64,000 bases of DNA from Crataegus laevigata (taxonomy: Eukaryota > Streptophyta > Magnoliopsida > Rosales > Rosaceae), in NCBI GenBank assembly GCA_963580275.1, contig OY756945.1, forward strand, positions 6,827,501 through 6,891,500, in the 5' to 3' direction. The translations under genes and the position numbers were made by a program. Positions 32,534-42,092 of this stretch are shown piece by piece (the stretch's first letter is position 1; every line of letters begins with the position of its first letter). Below the pieces are notes generated by a model. It was given only the letters and a program-made list of their open reading frames with translations, was not told the origin of the DNA and searched no databases.

Positions 32534-34231
32534 ATGGCTTCAAAAGGAGAACAAGTCATTGGCGCCACCTCCATCGAAGAACAGCTGATTCATATGAAGG
32601 AGATGTTTGCGATGATGACGAAAACCCTAGAAGAAAAAGACTTGAAGATTGCTATGCTCGTAAGCAAATTGGGGGCAAGGCATGATGAAGGATCCGGCTC
32701 TGGCCCTAAGAAAGGTGGTGACGAAGAAGAAGAGCCTTCGGTGGAGAAGTTTGAAGAAAAGCCAGAACCAGACCAAGCAGCGCCGCTCATGGGATCTCTC
32801 TCAATCAAGCAGTTGCAAGAGATGATCGCCAACACAGTCAAGGCACAGTACCAAGGGAGCTCAAATACCTCCGAGTTGTACTCCAAGCCTTACTCTAAAA
32901 AGATTGATGCCCTGAAGATGCCAAGGGGATATCAACCACCCAAATTCATGCAGTTCGATGGAAGGGGGAACCCGAAACAGCACATAGCCCACTTCGTTGA
33001 AACTTGCAACAATGTGGGCACTGAAGGGGACTACCTTGCCAAGCAGTTCGTGCGCTCACTGAAAAGTAACGTCTTCGATTGGTACACCGATCTTGAGCCC
33101 GAATCCATTGACAGTTGGGAACAGTTGGAGCGAGAATTCCTCAATCGATTCTACAACACCCGCCGCACAGTCAGCATGCTGGAGCTGACAAGCACAAAGC
33201 AGTGGAAGGATGAGCCAGTTGTTGACTACATCAATCGATGGCGCATTCTTAGCCTCGACTGCAAAGATAGACTCTTGGAGCGCTCTTCGATCGAGATGTG
33301 CATCCAAGGCATGCAATGGGGATTGCACTACATCCTCCAAGGCATCAAACCGCGAACCTTCGAAGAGCTAGCAACCCGCGCCCATGACATGGAGTTAAGC
33401 ATCGCCAACCATGGAAGAAGGGAGCCAACCACCAACTTCAAAGAGAAAGTGTTTGCTCCGAAGGTGGACGAGACTGGGAAGAAGCCCGCTAAGGAAGCTT
33501 TTACCATTAACACCGCCCCTGGCAAAATCTCATATGCGCCCGTCAAAATCCCGTCTAAATATAAGACAAGGGAGATAAAGAAAGGAGAGCCTTCTAGCAC
33601 CCAAGACAAGTACAAAAACACCTTGAGGGAACTAGAGCAGAAGATATATCCTTTTCCGGACTCCGACGTGGCCGCAATGCTGGATGACTTATTGGAGAAG
33701 AAGGTGATCGATTTACCCGAATACCGATGGCCAGAAGAAATAAATCGCACCGACAACCCAAGGTACTGTAAGTACCACCGCTTCGTCAGTCATCCGACGG
33801 GAAAATGCTTCGTGCTAAAAGATCTCATCGTAAGGCTGGCCCAGCAAGGGATCATCGAGCTGGATCTCGACGATGTGGTAAAAACGAATTATACCACCAT
33901 CACTTCCGGCACATTCGATTCGAAGTCTTCATTGCCACCGCTGGGGGCATACTCCGAATCAAGCAAAGCTGAAGGATGGATTCATGTTGCTCCAAAGAAA
34001 TGGCACATGAAACCTACACCTCCACCACAAGTCCACCAACCGGAAAGGGGGCAAAGCAGTTTTTGCCAATCTCCAAAGCAACGGGAAATTGTTGAAGATG
34101 ATGGAAATTCAACACAAAGATCGCCCATCCCCATCACGATGCGCGATTTCCTCCCGGAAGATTTCTTCAAACACCCGGTCAAAGCTCCTTGCTACAAAGA
34201 TTGCAAAGAACGCTTTTCCAAAATGGCTTGA
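32534..34231 (+). CDS. Gag polyprotein of the LTR retrotransposon
   Basis: 565 residues from the ATG at 32534 (MASKGEQVIGATS); an upstream in-frame extension into the LTR is not needed. After an N-terminal coiled-coil (KTLEEKDLKIAMLVSKL) and an acidic linker, residues about 140-300 carry the Retrotrans_gag capsid domain (FMQFDGRGNPKQHIAHFVET, FDWYTDLEPESIDSWEQLE, FLNRFY). Near residue 410-430 is a CKYH...H...C knuckle-like segment (RYCKYHRFVSHPTGKCFVLK), as in Gypsy elements of the Tat branch. It forms the cytoplasmic virus-like particle that packages element RNA. No protease or polymerase domain follows in any frame. The frame is undamaged, unlike most elements here. Confidence 0.88.
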   Translation: MASKGEQVIGATSIEEQLIHMKEMFAMMTKTLEEKDLKIAMLVSKLGARHDEGSGSGPKKGGDEEEEPSVEKFEEKPEPDQAAPLMGSLSIKQLQEMIANTVKAQYQGSSNTSELYSKPYSKKIDALKMPRGYQPPKFMQFDGRGNPKQHIAHFVETCNNVGTEGDYLAKQFVRSLKSNVFDWYTDLEPESIDSWEQLEREFLNRFYNTRRTVSMLELTSTKQWKDEPVVDYINRWRILSLDCKDRLLERSSIEMCIQGMQWGLHYILQGIKPRTFEELATRAHDMELSIANHGRREPTTNFKEKVFAPKVDETGKKPAKEAFTINTAPGKISYAPVKIPSKYKTREIKKGEPSSTQDKYKNTLRELEQKIYPFPDSDVAAMLDDLLEKKVIDLPEYRWPEEINRTDNPRYCKYHRFVSHPTGKCFVLKDLIVRLAQQGIIELDLDDVVKTNYTTITSGTFDSKSSLPPLGAYSESSKAEGWIHVAPKKWHMKPTPPPQVHQPERGQSSFCQSPKQREIVEDDGNSTQRSPIPITMRDFLPEDFFKHPVKAPCYKDCKERFSKMA

Positions 34232-34237
34232 CAAATC

Positions 34238-34545
34238 CGTGTGATGCTCCTTGTTCGCACGAGCCTAAACTGCTTGAACGAAGGCTCCTCGCCGGCACGA
34301 GCCCAAACTGCATGGCAACAACGCTCCTGGTCTGCACGAGCATAAAAGGCAACACCCAACGCTCCTGGTCTGCACGAGCATAAAAGGCAACACCAACGCT
34401 CCTGACTTGCACGAGCATAAAAGGCGACATCAATGCTCCTGGTCTGCACGAGCATAAAAGGCAACATCAAGGCTCCTGGCTTGCACGAGCATAAAAGGCG
34501 ACAACAAAACACTCCTTGCCTGCATGAGCTAAAAACGGCAAATGG
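34238..34545 (+). repeat. Tandem array of about 37-bp units downstream of gag
   Basis: About eight units of the form GCTCCTGGTCTGCACGAGC followed by ATAAAAGGCAACA; the five central ones (from about 34325) are almost identical, and the outer ones (34238, 34275, 34502) are diverged. Confidence 0.85.
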
Positions 34546-35406
34546 CACCAAAAGAAAATACCAAAAAAAAAAAATGCGTGTTTTTGAACTACGTTTTGAC
34601 TTGATCTCTTTCTTTGGAAGGGTACGTAGGCAGCTTGAATGTTCAATTTTTTCAAGTTCAGTCACATCAAAATAAAAAAATAAATGCTTCATTAGAAAAA
34701 AAATAAATATATATATATACACATGTGTTTCATGTATTTAGAAAGAAAAAAAAATAGGTCTCGGCCCAACATCTTTAAAAAAAAATCCAAGTCCAGCATG
34801 CTCAAGCCTAACTTCCAAGCCCATCAGAAAGAACAATTACTCCAGCTACAGATCCAAGCCCGAAGACTCCGATGGGCGGAGTGAGCTCGCTGAACATCCG
34901 TGCCTTCTCTCTCTCTGCAGTGCACACTAACACACACCCATGATCCGATCGCATCCGGTCCCGTCGTCTTCCTCCATCTCCAGCGCCAACGGACTCAATC
35001 CAAACCCGGCTCTGAAAGCCCACTTCCTCCATCTCCAACATCACGCAGGCTTTTACTTTCTCTTATGGAAACCCTAGAATCGAAGAGACCAGAGGCATCA
35101 TGCTTCTCTCCATTCGGCGATTCCATCCAATCCGAGCTCGAATCTTTTCCTAGGAACCAAGAACCTCTAGACCGGCTTCTCCTATATTCACCTGATCCAC
35201 GGTAGGAACCAGGGCATTGGATCAGGTGCTTTCCTCCATGGCTGGTTCCAAGAAAAAAAAGTGCCACCTGAACGACTCATCGGTGGGGTCACCTCCTGTG
35301 TCGCCAGCAATTTGCTTCTGCAGATTGACATTGTCAATGAGGAATAGAGGTATCTTTGTACAGAAGGCAGTGAACGAAACCTCAGTCCCGCATTTCCCTC
35401 CTCCAA
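34546..35406 (+). other. Non-coding interior of the retrotransposon
   Basis: Contains A-rich runs (34560-34760), then from about 34850 GC-richer sequence that may belong to the captured BTB-type gene (leader and upstream exon around 35235-35395), though no clear domain is readable there. Confidence 0.4.
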
Positions 35407-35667
35407 CTCCTCTACAACCCAGACCTTGCCTCCGCCATAACCACCGTGTCGACGGCGCTCGACCTTCTCCCCGTGGCTTCGGAGCTCATCTTTGATGATT
35501 GCGTTCGATTCTGCCTTCGATTCCTGGAGGCCGTCCCTTGGACCCAAGACGATGCAGCGCGAGTGCTCGCTCTAATCCCTCATCTGAGCAAAGACGAATC
35601 CAAAGACCTCATCGCTAGGGTTTCTGGAAGCCCACCAAGAACTCTAAGATCAGACGCCATGAATTGA
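35407..35667 (+). pseudogene. Captured fragment of a BTB/POZ-domain protein gene
   Basis: One frame reads LLYNPDLASAITTVS, then TALDLLPVASELIFDDCV, FCLRFLEAVPWTQDDAARVL and a stop soon after. The pattern LLPVxxELxFDDCVxxCLxFLEAVPW is that of the region following the BTB domain in plant BTB/POZ proteins (from family knowledge). Only this part is recognisable, so it is a captured gene fragment carried inside the retrotransposon, in the same orientation as gag. Confidence 0.6.
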
Positions 35668-36029
35668 AGCAGTTGTGACGATGGCGCATCCTCCACCGCT
35701 GAAACCAACACGGGTTGGAGGTGATAACATGAATGGCAGCTGCCGTGACCTACATCTAGGAGCAGGAAGGATGAGCCTGCAGCATTGGTCGGGCAGCGGG
35801 AAGCCGTGGCTGAGGGTGGACTCGAAGCTACCGTGCATGAAGTCATGTCGATAGGAGGATTGATCAGCACCGACCTACACATCCTACCATGTACCCCAAC
35901 AGAGCAGAAGGGACAAGCTTCAAGTCCTGACGGGTCAAGCCCACCCGGATAGCCTCCAACTCGGATCACCATCTTCTTGCTACTCACTGCAGAAAACTAA
36001 TGGGTGGTTGTGTTTAAGAGTCCCATGTG

Positions 36030-36165
36030 CCCAGACATTTCAGGCAGCATACCAGATTTCTGCTGTCGAAAAATTTGGTGCTGAGGTAGTCGAGCACGAA
36101 GGCTGGCCCAGTTGGGTTGACGATTCAACGATTTACTTTCACCAGAAGAGCGCAAAAAGCCCATC
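36030..36165 (+). pseudogene. Captured fragment resembling a DPP6-N/TolB-type beta-propeller protein
   Basis: The frame reads YQISAVEKFGAEVVEHEGWP then SWVDDSTIYFHQKS. The motif GWPSWxxDSTIYFHxKS resembles a blade of plant DPP6-N-terminal-like/TolB propeller proteins (from memory). Only about 45 residues match, with no start or continuation, so it is at best a gene fragment. Confidence 0.45.
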
Positions 36166-36309
36166 AAAGTCGTATTGTGCTGCTGCGCCCATACAGCCTG
36201 TGCTTTCTTGTTTCTCTGAGATCTCCTTCTTTGCAAGCCTCCAGCTCTCCTCCTTCATCCTCTTTCGGACTCGACTTGGGTATTCCACCCACGAAGACAA
36301 GCAGTGCAG

Positions 36310-36605
36310 AGCACTATAAAAAGAAAAAAAAATTGGGGAGAGTGAGAGGAAAAGAAGAAAGAAAATAATAAAAAAAAAAGGGGGGGGTGAGATGGTGGAG
36401 CAAAATGGTGCGGCACCACATAGAAAAAGAAAAAAAAACAATGATGAAGATGCATGGGCACCATGTGAGAAAAAGAAAGAAAAAAAAAAGGGAAATGGTG
36501 GGGTGGTGGAGCAAAGTGTGTTGGCACCATGTGTAAAGAAAAGAGGAAAATGATGAAAGTGGAGATGATGCTTTCGGCGAATCTGCACCCTTTTAAAAAA
36601 ATATA
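36310..36605. repeat. Purine-rich low-complexity stretch
   Basis: Almost all A and G on the plus strand, with three diverged repeats of a block like GGTGGAGCAAAxTGxTGxGGCACCA(C/T)(A/G)T at about 36393, 36445 and 36505. Confidence 0.6.
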
Positions 36606-38330
36606 TATATATATACAAAAAAGGGAAAATTAAGAAGAAAAATAGGGGTAGTTTGATCCAGGTCCAAAAAATTCACCTGTTTTCAAATTGGGTCCAATTT
36701 TATTTGATTTTTTTATTACGCCTATTTTGCCCCTTGAAAATTAAAAATATTTAAATTCTTTATTTTTGAATTTTAAAATTTTAAAATTTGAATCTTCAAA
36801 TACCTTTATCTACCCGTTTTCTAATTTAAAACATTTTAAAAACACATTACAACCAATCTTATAAGTTAATCAAAAATTAAAAGAAACATTGTCGAGGTAG
36901 ATAAAAAATTTGTGATGTAGGTAGATAATATTAATTAATCTATGATATAGCTAGACTATGAATAAAAACCTATCGTATAGATAGATAACACAAAATAATA
37001 TGTGATATAGATAGACTAATGAACAAAAACATATCGTATAGTTAGATAACACAATTAATTTGAAATAGAAAAATCGTGATATATAGGTAGATTAAATACA
37101 ATTAATGTATAACACAGGTAGATAAACAAAGCAATGCATTTCCTATAAAGGTTGAAAAGAAAAATATGTATAATCCAAGTTCAAACTAAAAATTAGGAAG
37201 AAATTAATTGTGCACGCATGAAACTCATATTTTCATGGTAATGTTCCCAATCAAAACGACCTAACTAGTGCTATTGTGAGAGGACCTGGTGAGGATGACA
37301 AGTAGGAAGATTCTAGATTTGATGCTACAAAATCAAAACCAACCACGTACACCAACGCACCTTTTGTTGGTGTATTGGCATACTTTAAAGATATATACCA
37401 CTGAAAATAATTAGAAATTGTGACCTTGTATTTCAAAAAGGAGGAAGAAATCATAAGAGCTTGAAAGAAAAAGATTGAGGAAGAAGGAAGGGGATTGGAG
37501 AACACGGCAGAAATTTATATGGGAGTTATGGAAGAAGAGATATACTTTAAAACTAATTCTACAAGTAGGGGATTATTTAAAGATAAATAATCAATTATAA
37601 TACTTTATACCTATAAAGCAAATATATTCTACTTACTCTATAGAAAGACAAAATTATTTTCTACGTCTACCTATGTATTAGGTATATAAACAAAATAAAT
37701 AAAGCGCATTTGCTATAACGTTTTTACTTATAAAAAGAAAAGTTCATATAAACAAACAAAAACCTAAGAAAGAAATTAATAGTGAGAGCCTACAATTATA
37801 TATACACATCAACACCCACAGTTATGGTTTTGAACGCTTTCTTCCTAGCCCTGTGGTTAAATGTTCCAGCATGAACACACACGGTTATGGTTTCTAAGAA
37901 GAAAGAAGACCACCATGCATAAAAGATAATACTGTTTGTACGGGAGTTATGAGGAAGAAGAGATAATATTATTTAAAACTAATTCTACAATTATAGGATT
38001 ACTTTAATGATAAATAATCAATTATATAATACAAGTAAATCTAGAATTAAAGGATAATGTTAATAGAAGGGTAATTTTGACAAAAAATAAAAATAAAATG
38101 GCGTGGACAATGAGTCACTGGACTTAAACCAAAAGTTAAATAAAAATTGGACTATATCTAGTAATTGCTTACAAATTTGGACTTATTTCAAGTTTCTCCA
38201 AAAAAAAATCCATTTAGTGAAATAAAAGTTCATTTTATTTATTTCTCTGAAAAATACAGAAATTTGCATTACAGAGACTAAAAATAAAAATAAAAAAAAG
38301 ATTACAAGCAATATGCAAACAAGGAAAGAC
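36606..38330. other. AT-rich interior of the retrotransposon, with small repeats
   Basis: No coding region. Degenerate repeats of GATATAGATAGAC / CGTATAGATAGATAACAC occur at 36895-37120. A block of about 85 bp at 37520-37600 (GGGAGTTATGGAAGAAGAG, AAAACTAATTCTACAA, GATAAATAATCAATTATA) recurs at 37942-38025, suggesting an insertion flanked by duplication or two halves of an older repeat. Confidence 0.45.
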
Positions 38331-38333
38331 TCT

Positions 38334-38946
38334 TCAAGGACGATCAGGTGGTGCCTCAGAGGTCGATAGAGCTCCGGGAAGACGAAGCGCCAGAGTTGGA
38401 ATCTCCGGAGCAGGAACACTTGGTGCAACTCCAGATGACGAAGGCAACATAAACCTCGGGAGTAACGCCATGAACCTTTCATGATCACTCTGAATCCGAC
38501 CGTCCGACTCCTGCAGCTGGTCCAGCTTCCTCTTCATGCTGGTCGAGTAACTAGTTGCAAGCATGTGCAACTCCTTGTTCTCGTGCCTGAGTCCTCTGAC
38601 CTCTTGCCGAAGACTTGCTACCTCCGCCATCAGTGACTCCACCTGCCGAGATCTTGCGAGAAGGCGCTGGCCCATGTTTGAAACTGAGCCTGCACTTTGG
38701 ACGCTGAGGGTTAGAGATTCCTGAACAGCCAACTCGTCTGACCGCCTGGATAGCAACCTAGTGTCCCTTGGAGTAAGGAGATTTCGAGCAACCACCGTAG
38801 CGGTTATTTCGTTTCTCATCATTGAGTCCCCAACTGTAAGAGGACCGTTGGGATATAAAGGACGGACGCCAAATGTTGTCTGGAGAATACAAGTCATCAT
38901 CTTCTCCGACGTTCAAGTTAAGGCGACTGTCGGAAGGGCAAGACAT
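38334..38946 (-). pseudogene. Antisense ORF (aORF) of the retrotransposon, one frameshift
   Basis: On the minus strand a start at 38946 reads MSCPSDSRLNLNVGEDDDLY and SPDNIWRPSF; then the frame shifts and continues as PNGPLTVGDSMMRNEITATV to a stop at 38334. The middle is a coiled coil (SRQVESLMAEVASLRQEVRG, LRHENKELHMLATSYS). Its position between the gag half and the 3' LTR, on the opposite strand, fits the antisense ORFs of Tat/Ogre-lineage Gypsy elements, whose function is unknown. A TATTATAG box (about 39063-39070) lies upstream on its strand. Confidence 0.6.
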
Positions 38947-39974
38947 TTTCAGAATGTGTTAAGGAAGAAAAGAGTTCGAAAGGAGTAAAATTGCAGAAGT
39001 GCAGGAAAGGAGTGTTTACAGAAGGGAGTTCAAGTGTGAGGTGAAACAAAAATTCGCGCCTCTATAATAAGAAGAAAATGAAGAAGCGCTCCTCTCGCAA
39101 ATCAAAGAGTGACGCTCCTTTATCGAAGGCCGGAGTCCTGTCTCAAAAGAGTCGTTCCTCTATCAAAAGCTGGGCTTGACTCAGAAATCACGTGGCATCA
39201 GCTTTTCCAGTTGTCGTCACTCGTCACATGCAGCTTGGAGCTTTGCGAAAACCACGAGCCGAACCCGGATTTGAACCCCGGTTTTCAAAAGATCATCATT
39301 CCAGACGTGTCGTCACTCGTCGCATGCACCGTCAGCTTTCCGGAAATTACGGGCAGTTTGTCAGAAAGCGCGTAACTGGTACTGTTCATCCATCCACCGG
39401 CTGCCGACAAATAGTGAAGGAATAGTTCCGGTTGTGAAGAAAAAAAAATTTTCTATAAGTCCAACCTTCGCCTTCCACAGCCAAAGCGCACCCTCTCTTC
39501 ATCTCTTCATCTCCGAGAATGTATTCTCAAAGAAACCTTTCGAGTCACTCAGTGTTCTTCATCCCTTGGAACACCCCAGAAAACAAATCATCCAAAGCAA
39601 AAATATTTCATATCAAAAAGGTTAAAAGCAAAAGTATCTCATATCATGCTTTCTCCTCACCTTCATCTGAGGAACGTGGAGAAAGTGAGATCCTGATTGC
39701 TTACCTAGTCTTGCTCTCGAGTACTCATCTCAGACCCCTCCCAACCCACTTCAAAAAATAAACCTGTGTAGAGGTGCTTCTTCAAAAGCAAAAGTATCTC
39801 ACAGACGAAGCAGGAGGAGTCTGAGTTGCATCCAGATGAAGGCAGAGTCTGAGATGATCCAAGAGTTCAAGAAGATGCACATCTGCATGGAGACCTGAGT
39901 ACTTGAAGCATGTGGAGACAACGTGTTGAATCATCCTCAACTAAGCTGAGGATCGCTTGCAAGTAAAAAGGCTC
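38947..39974. other. Retrotransposon interior between antisense ORF and hairpin array
   Basis: No domain recognised on either strand. It includes the likely promoter of the antisense ORF and two copies of GCAAAAGTATCTCA (about 39629 and 39787). Confidence 0.35.
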
Positions 39975-40510
39975 CCAAAACCGATTCAAGATCAAGTGTC
40001 CAACACCCTTGAAACAAAACCAGTTCAAGATGAAAGCTGTGAAAAAATCACAAAACCCGATTCAAGATCAAGTGTCCGTCACCCTTGAATCAACCTTCAA
40101 GACCAAGCCACAACGGCCCTTGGAGAAATCAAAATCCCGATTCAAGATCAAGTGTCCAACACCCTTGAATCAACCTTCAAGACCCAGCCGCGACGGCCCT
40201 TGAAGAAATCACAAGCCCGATTCAAGATCAAGTGTCCGTCACCCTTGAATCAACCTTCAAGATCAAGCCGCAACGGCCTTTGGAGAAATCGCAAAATTTG
40301 ATTCAAGATCAAGTGTCCATCACTCTTGAATCAAAACCTGTTCAAGATGAAGTCTGTGGAAAGTCAACAAGCACAACAAATGCACGTGCTGATTCGTCCT
40401 AGCAAAATTGAATATAGTCTCAGCCCAATTCAAGATCAAGCCTCAACGGCACTTGAAGGAGATCCCAGCCCAATCCAAAATCAAGCCTTGACGGCCCTTG
40501 GATCGACGTA
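39975..40510 (+). repeat. Internal array of hairpin modules
   Basis: About eleven modules alternate between two types: GATTCAAGATCAAGTGTCC...CCCTTGAATC and CCTTCAAGACCAAGCC...GGCCCTTGAAG. Each is an imperfect palindrome of about 30 bp related to the LTR modules. The array ends just before the polypurine tract. Confidence 0.8.
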
Positions 40511-40575
40511 TACAGTAAAGAAACTTCAAAACGCACCCTCTACACGTGACAAACACATGTATGCAGCGCGTCTTG

Positions 40576-40588
40576 AAGTGGGGGCATT
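40576..40588 (+). other. Polypurine tract of the retrotransposon
   Basis: AAGTGGGGGCATT lies immediately before the 3' LTR, the expected primer site for plus-strand DNA synthesis. Confidence 0.8.
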
Positions 40589-41541
40589 TGTAGACAATGA
40601 AATTTCGGTAAATAAAATGTTGGCCGATGGTCAAAATGTTAACGCTCATGTATTACATAAATTGTACACATAGTGTGTGATTCGACGAAAATTCGAAAAG
40701 AGTCCGAAAAGCTGTCAAACAGGACACGTGTCAACACCTGGCAAAGACGACTTATTTCATCTGATTATTTAAATCCAAAAATTAAGTTTTGGAATTCTAT
40801 AAATAGAAGCCAATTTCATTCATTTAAAACCACCAATTCACAAATACATTTCTCTACTCCCAAATTGGAAGAGAATTCTCTGAAGTTCGTTCTTCGTTCT
40901 TCATTCTTCGTTCATCGTTCATCGTTCTTCGAGATCAAGCCCCAACGGCCCCTTGGATTAGCGCAATTGTTCTTCAAGATCAAGTCCAGAAGCCCTTGAA
41001 GATCCATCCACCATTCATCATTCATCATTCATCCGTTCTTCAAGAACCAAGCCCAAAAGCCCCTTGAAGTTCATCCATCATTCATCGTTCATCGTTCATC
41101 GTTCATCGTTCATCCATCTTCTTCAAGATCAAGCCCCGACGGCCCTTGAAGCAACATTCATCCACCCTCCAAGATCAAGCCCCGACGACCCTTGGAATCA
41201 ACATTCATCCTTCAAGAATCAAGCTCAAAGCCCCTTGAAGCTCATCCATCGTTCATCGTTCATCGTTCTACATTCATCATCAAACATCTGAAGATCATCA
41301 CTGTTCATCCCAAGAATCAAAGCGCCAAACAGCCCCTTCGGATCAACACAAACAAATCCACATCACTGTTCATCCAAGGATCAAGGGCAACGGCCCTTCG
41401 GATCAACAACCCATCAACAAACCCATATCTTACGAAGATAGAATCAGAGGAACAAACAGAGATTGTAACCCAAAATTCATCAAATAACAAATATATTTTG
41501 TACACGTGTTCTTGTTCCTTCAGGAAATTTTCGTGTTTACA
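40589..41541 (+). repeat. 3' LTR (953 bp)
   Basis: Nearly identical to the 5' LTR, including the TATAAATA box (40798-40805) and the hairpin modules (40925-41400). It differs by fewer GTTCATC heptamers, loss of one module near 40935 and scattered substitutions. Confidence 0.93.
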
Positions 41542-41830
41542 GATGATAAAGAGAATAAATAATTTTGATTTGAGAAGCAAAATAATGTTACATAATCATT
41601 AAAGGATGAATGACTCCTTACAAAGGAGAAAAAAAAGAAGGAAAACTAATGAAAATGGCTTGAAAACTTTGAAGATGACCTTTAGATGATGATAAAGAGA
41701 ATAAGTAATTTTGATTTGAGAAGCAAAATAATGTTACATAATCATTAAAGGATGAATGACTCCTTACAAAGGAGAAGAAGAAAAAAGGAAAACTTATGAA
41801 AATGGCTTGAAAACTTTAAATTTTAACGAT
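41542..41830. repeat. Tandem duplication of about 146 bp at the retrotransposon target
   Basis: From GATGATAAAGAGAATAA to GACCTTTAGATGATGA the sequence is present twice (41542-41686 and about 41687-41820), with a few changes. The retrotransposon inserted at the first GATGA; the left flank at 31400-31433 ends with the same GACCTTTAGATGATGA-like sequence. Confidence 0.75.
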
Positions 41831-41941
41831 AAGGACAAAATAAAAGGTAAAGTGAATAGTACTAGGATTGACTTTTTAGTGTAAAAATATGGTTTTTTGT
41901 TAAAGTGAACAGTAATGGTAGCTTTTCGTTAAAGTTCCCAA
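41775..41941 (-). mobile_element. Small MITE ending GGGAACTTTAACG (as read on the minus strand)
   Basis: The minus strand begins GGGAACTTTAACGAAAAGC and contains TACTGTTCACTTTAAC and AAAAAACCATATTTTTAC, matching the split copy at 52709-54075. The far end is in the duplicated A/G-rich flank and is not sharply defined. Confidence 0.55.
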
Positions 41942-42092
41942 AAAAAAATCCTTTCTTTTTCACGCAAGTAATTCGACAGGATAACTTACCAATCTAAATC
42001 AATAGCTACTTTAACGTACTATTTTTCCTTGTTTAGTGTTGTTTAAGATGAGTAGATATTTATTTATATGTTATATAAAATATATCATAAAA

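Larger units (their letters stand above)
31434..41541 (+). mobile_element. Complete non-autonomous Gypsy-type LTR retrotransposon (gag only, TR-GAG-like, Tat-lineage features)
   Basis: LTRs at 31434-32451 and 40589-41541 start TGTAGACAATG, end CGTGTTTACA and are nearly identical apart from short repeat-number differences. A perfect 5-bp TSD, GATGA, flanks the element (31429-31433 and 41542-41546). A polypurine tract precedes the 3' LTR. The interior encodes a Gag (32534-34231) and a coiled-coil antisense ORF (38334-38946), but no protease, reverse transcriptase, RNase H or integrase on either strand. An antisense ORF before the 3' LTR is a known trait of the Tat/Ogre branch of Gypsy. It also contains host gene fragments (35407-35667 and 36030-36165). 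LTR similarity suggests recent insertion using enzymes in trans. Confidence 0.9.

Noticed and set aside
36139..36618. Phe/Ser/His-rich minus-strand frames
   Set aside because: They come from the purine-rich low-complexity tract inside the retrotransposon.
39255..39290. A tRNA-like stretch containing AACCCGGATTTGAACCCCGG
   Set aside because: It has a B-box-like sequence but no acceptor, D or anticodon arm could be formed around it.
39109..39425. Open frames near 39.1-39.4 kb as a polymerase remnant
   Set aside because: No RT, RNase H or integrase motif is present; there is only short uninformative text.
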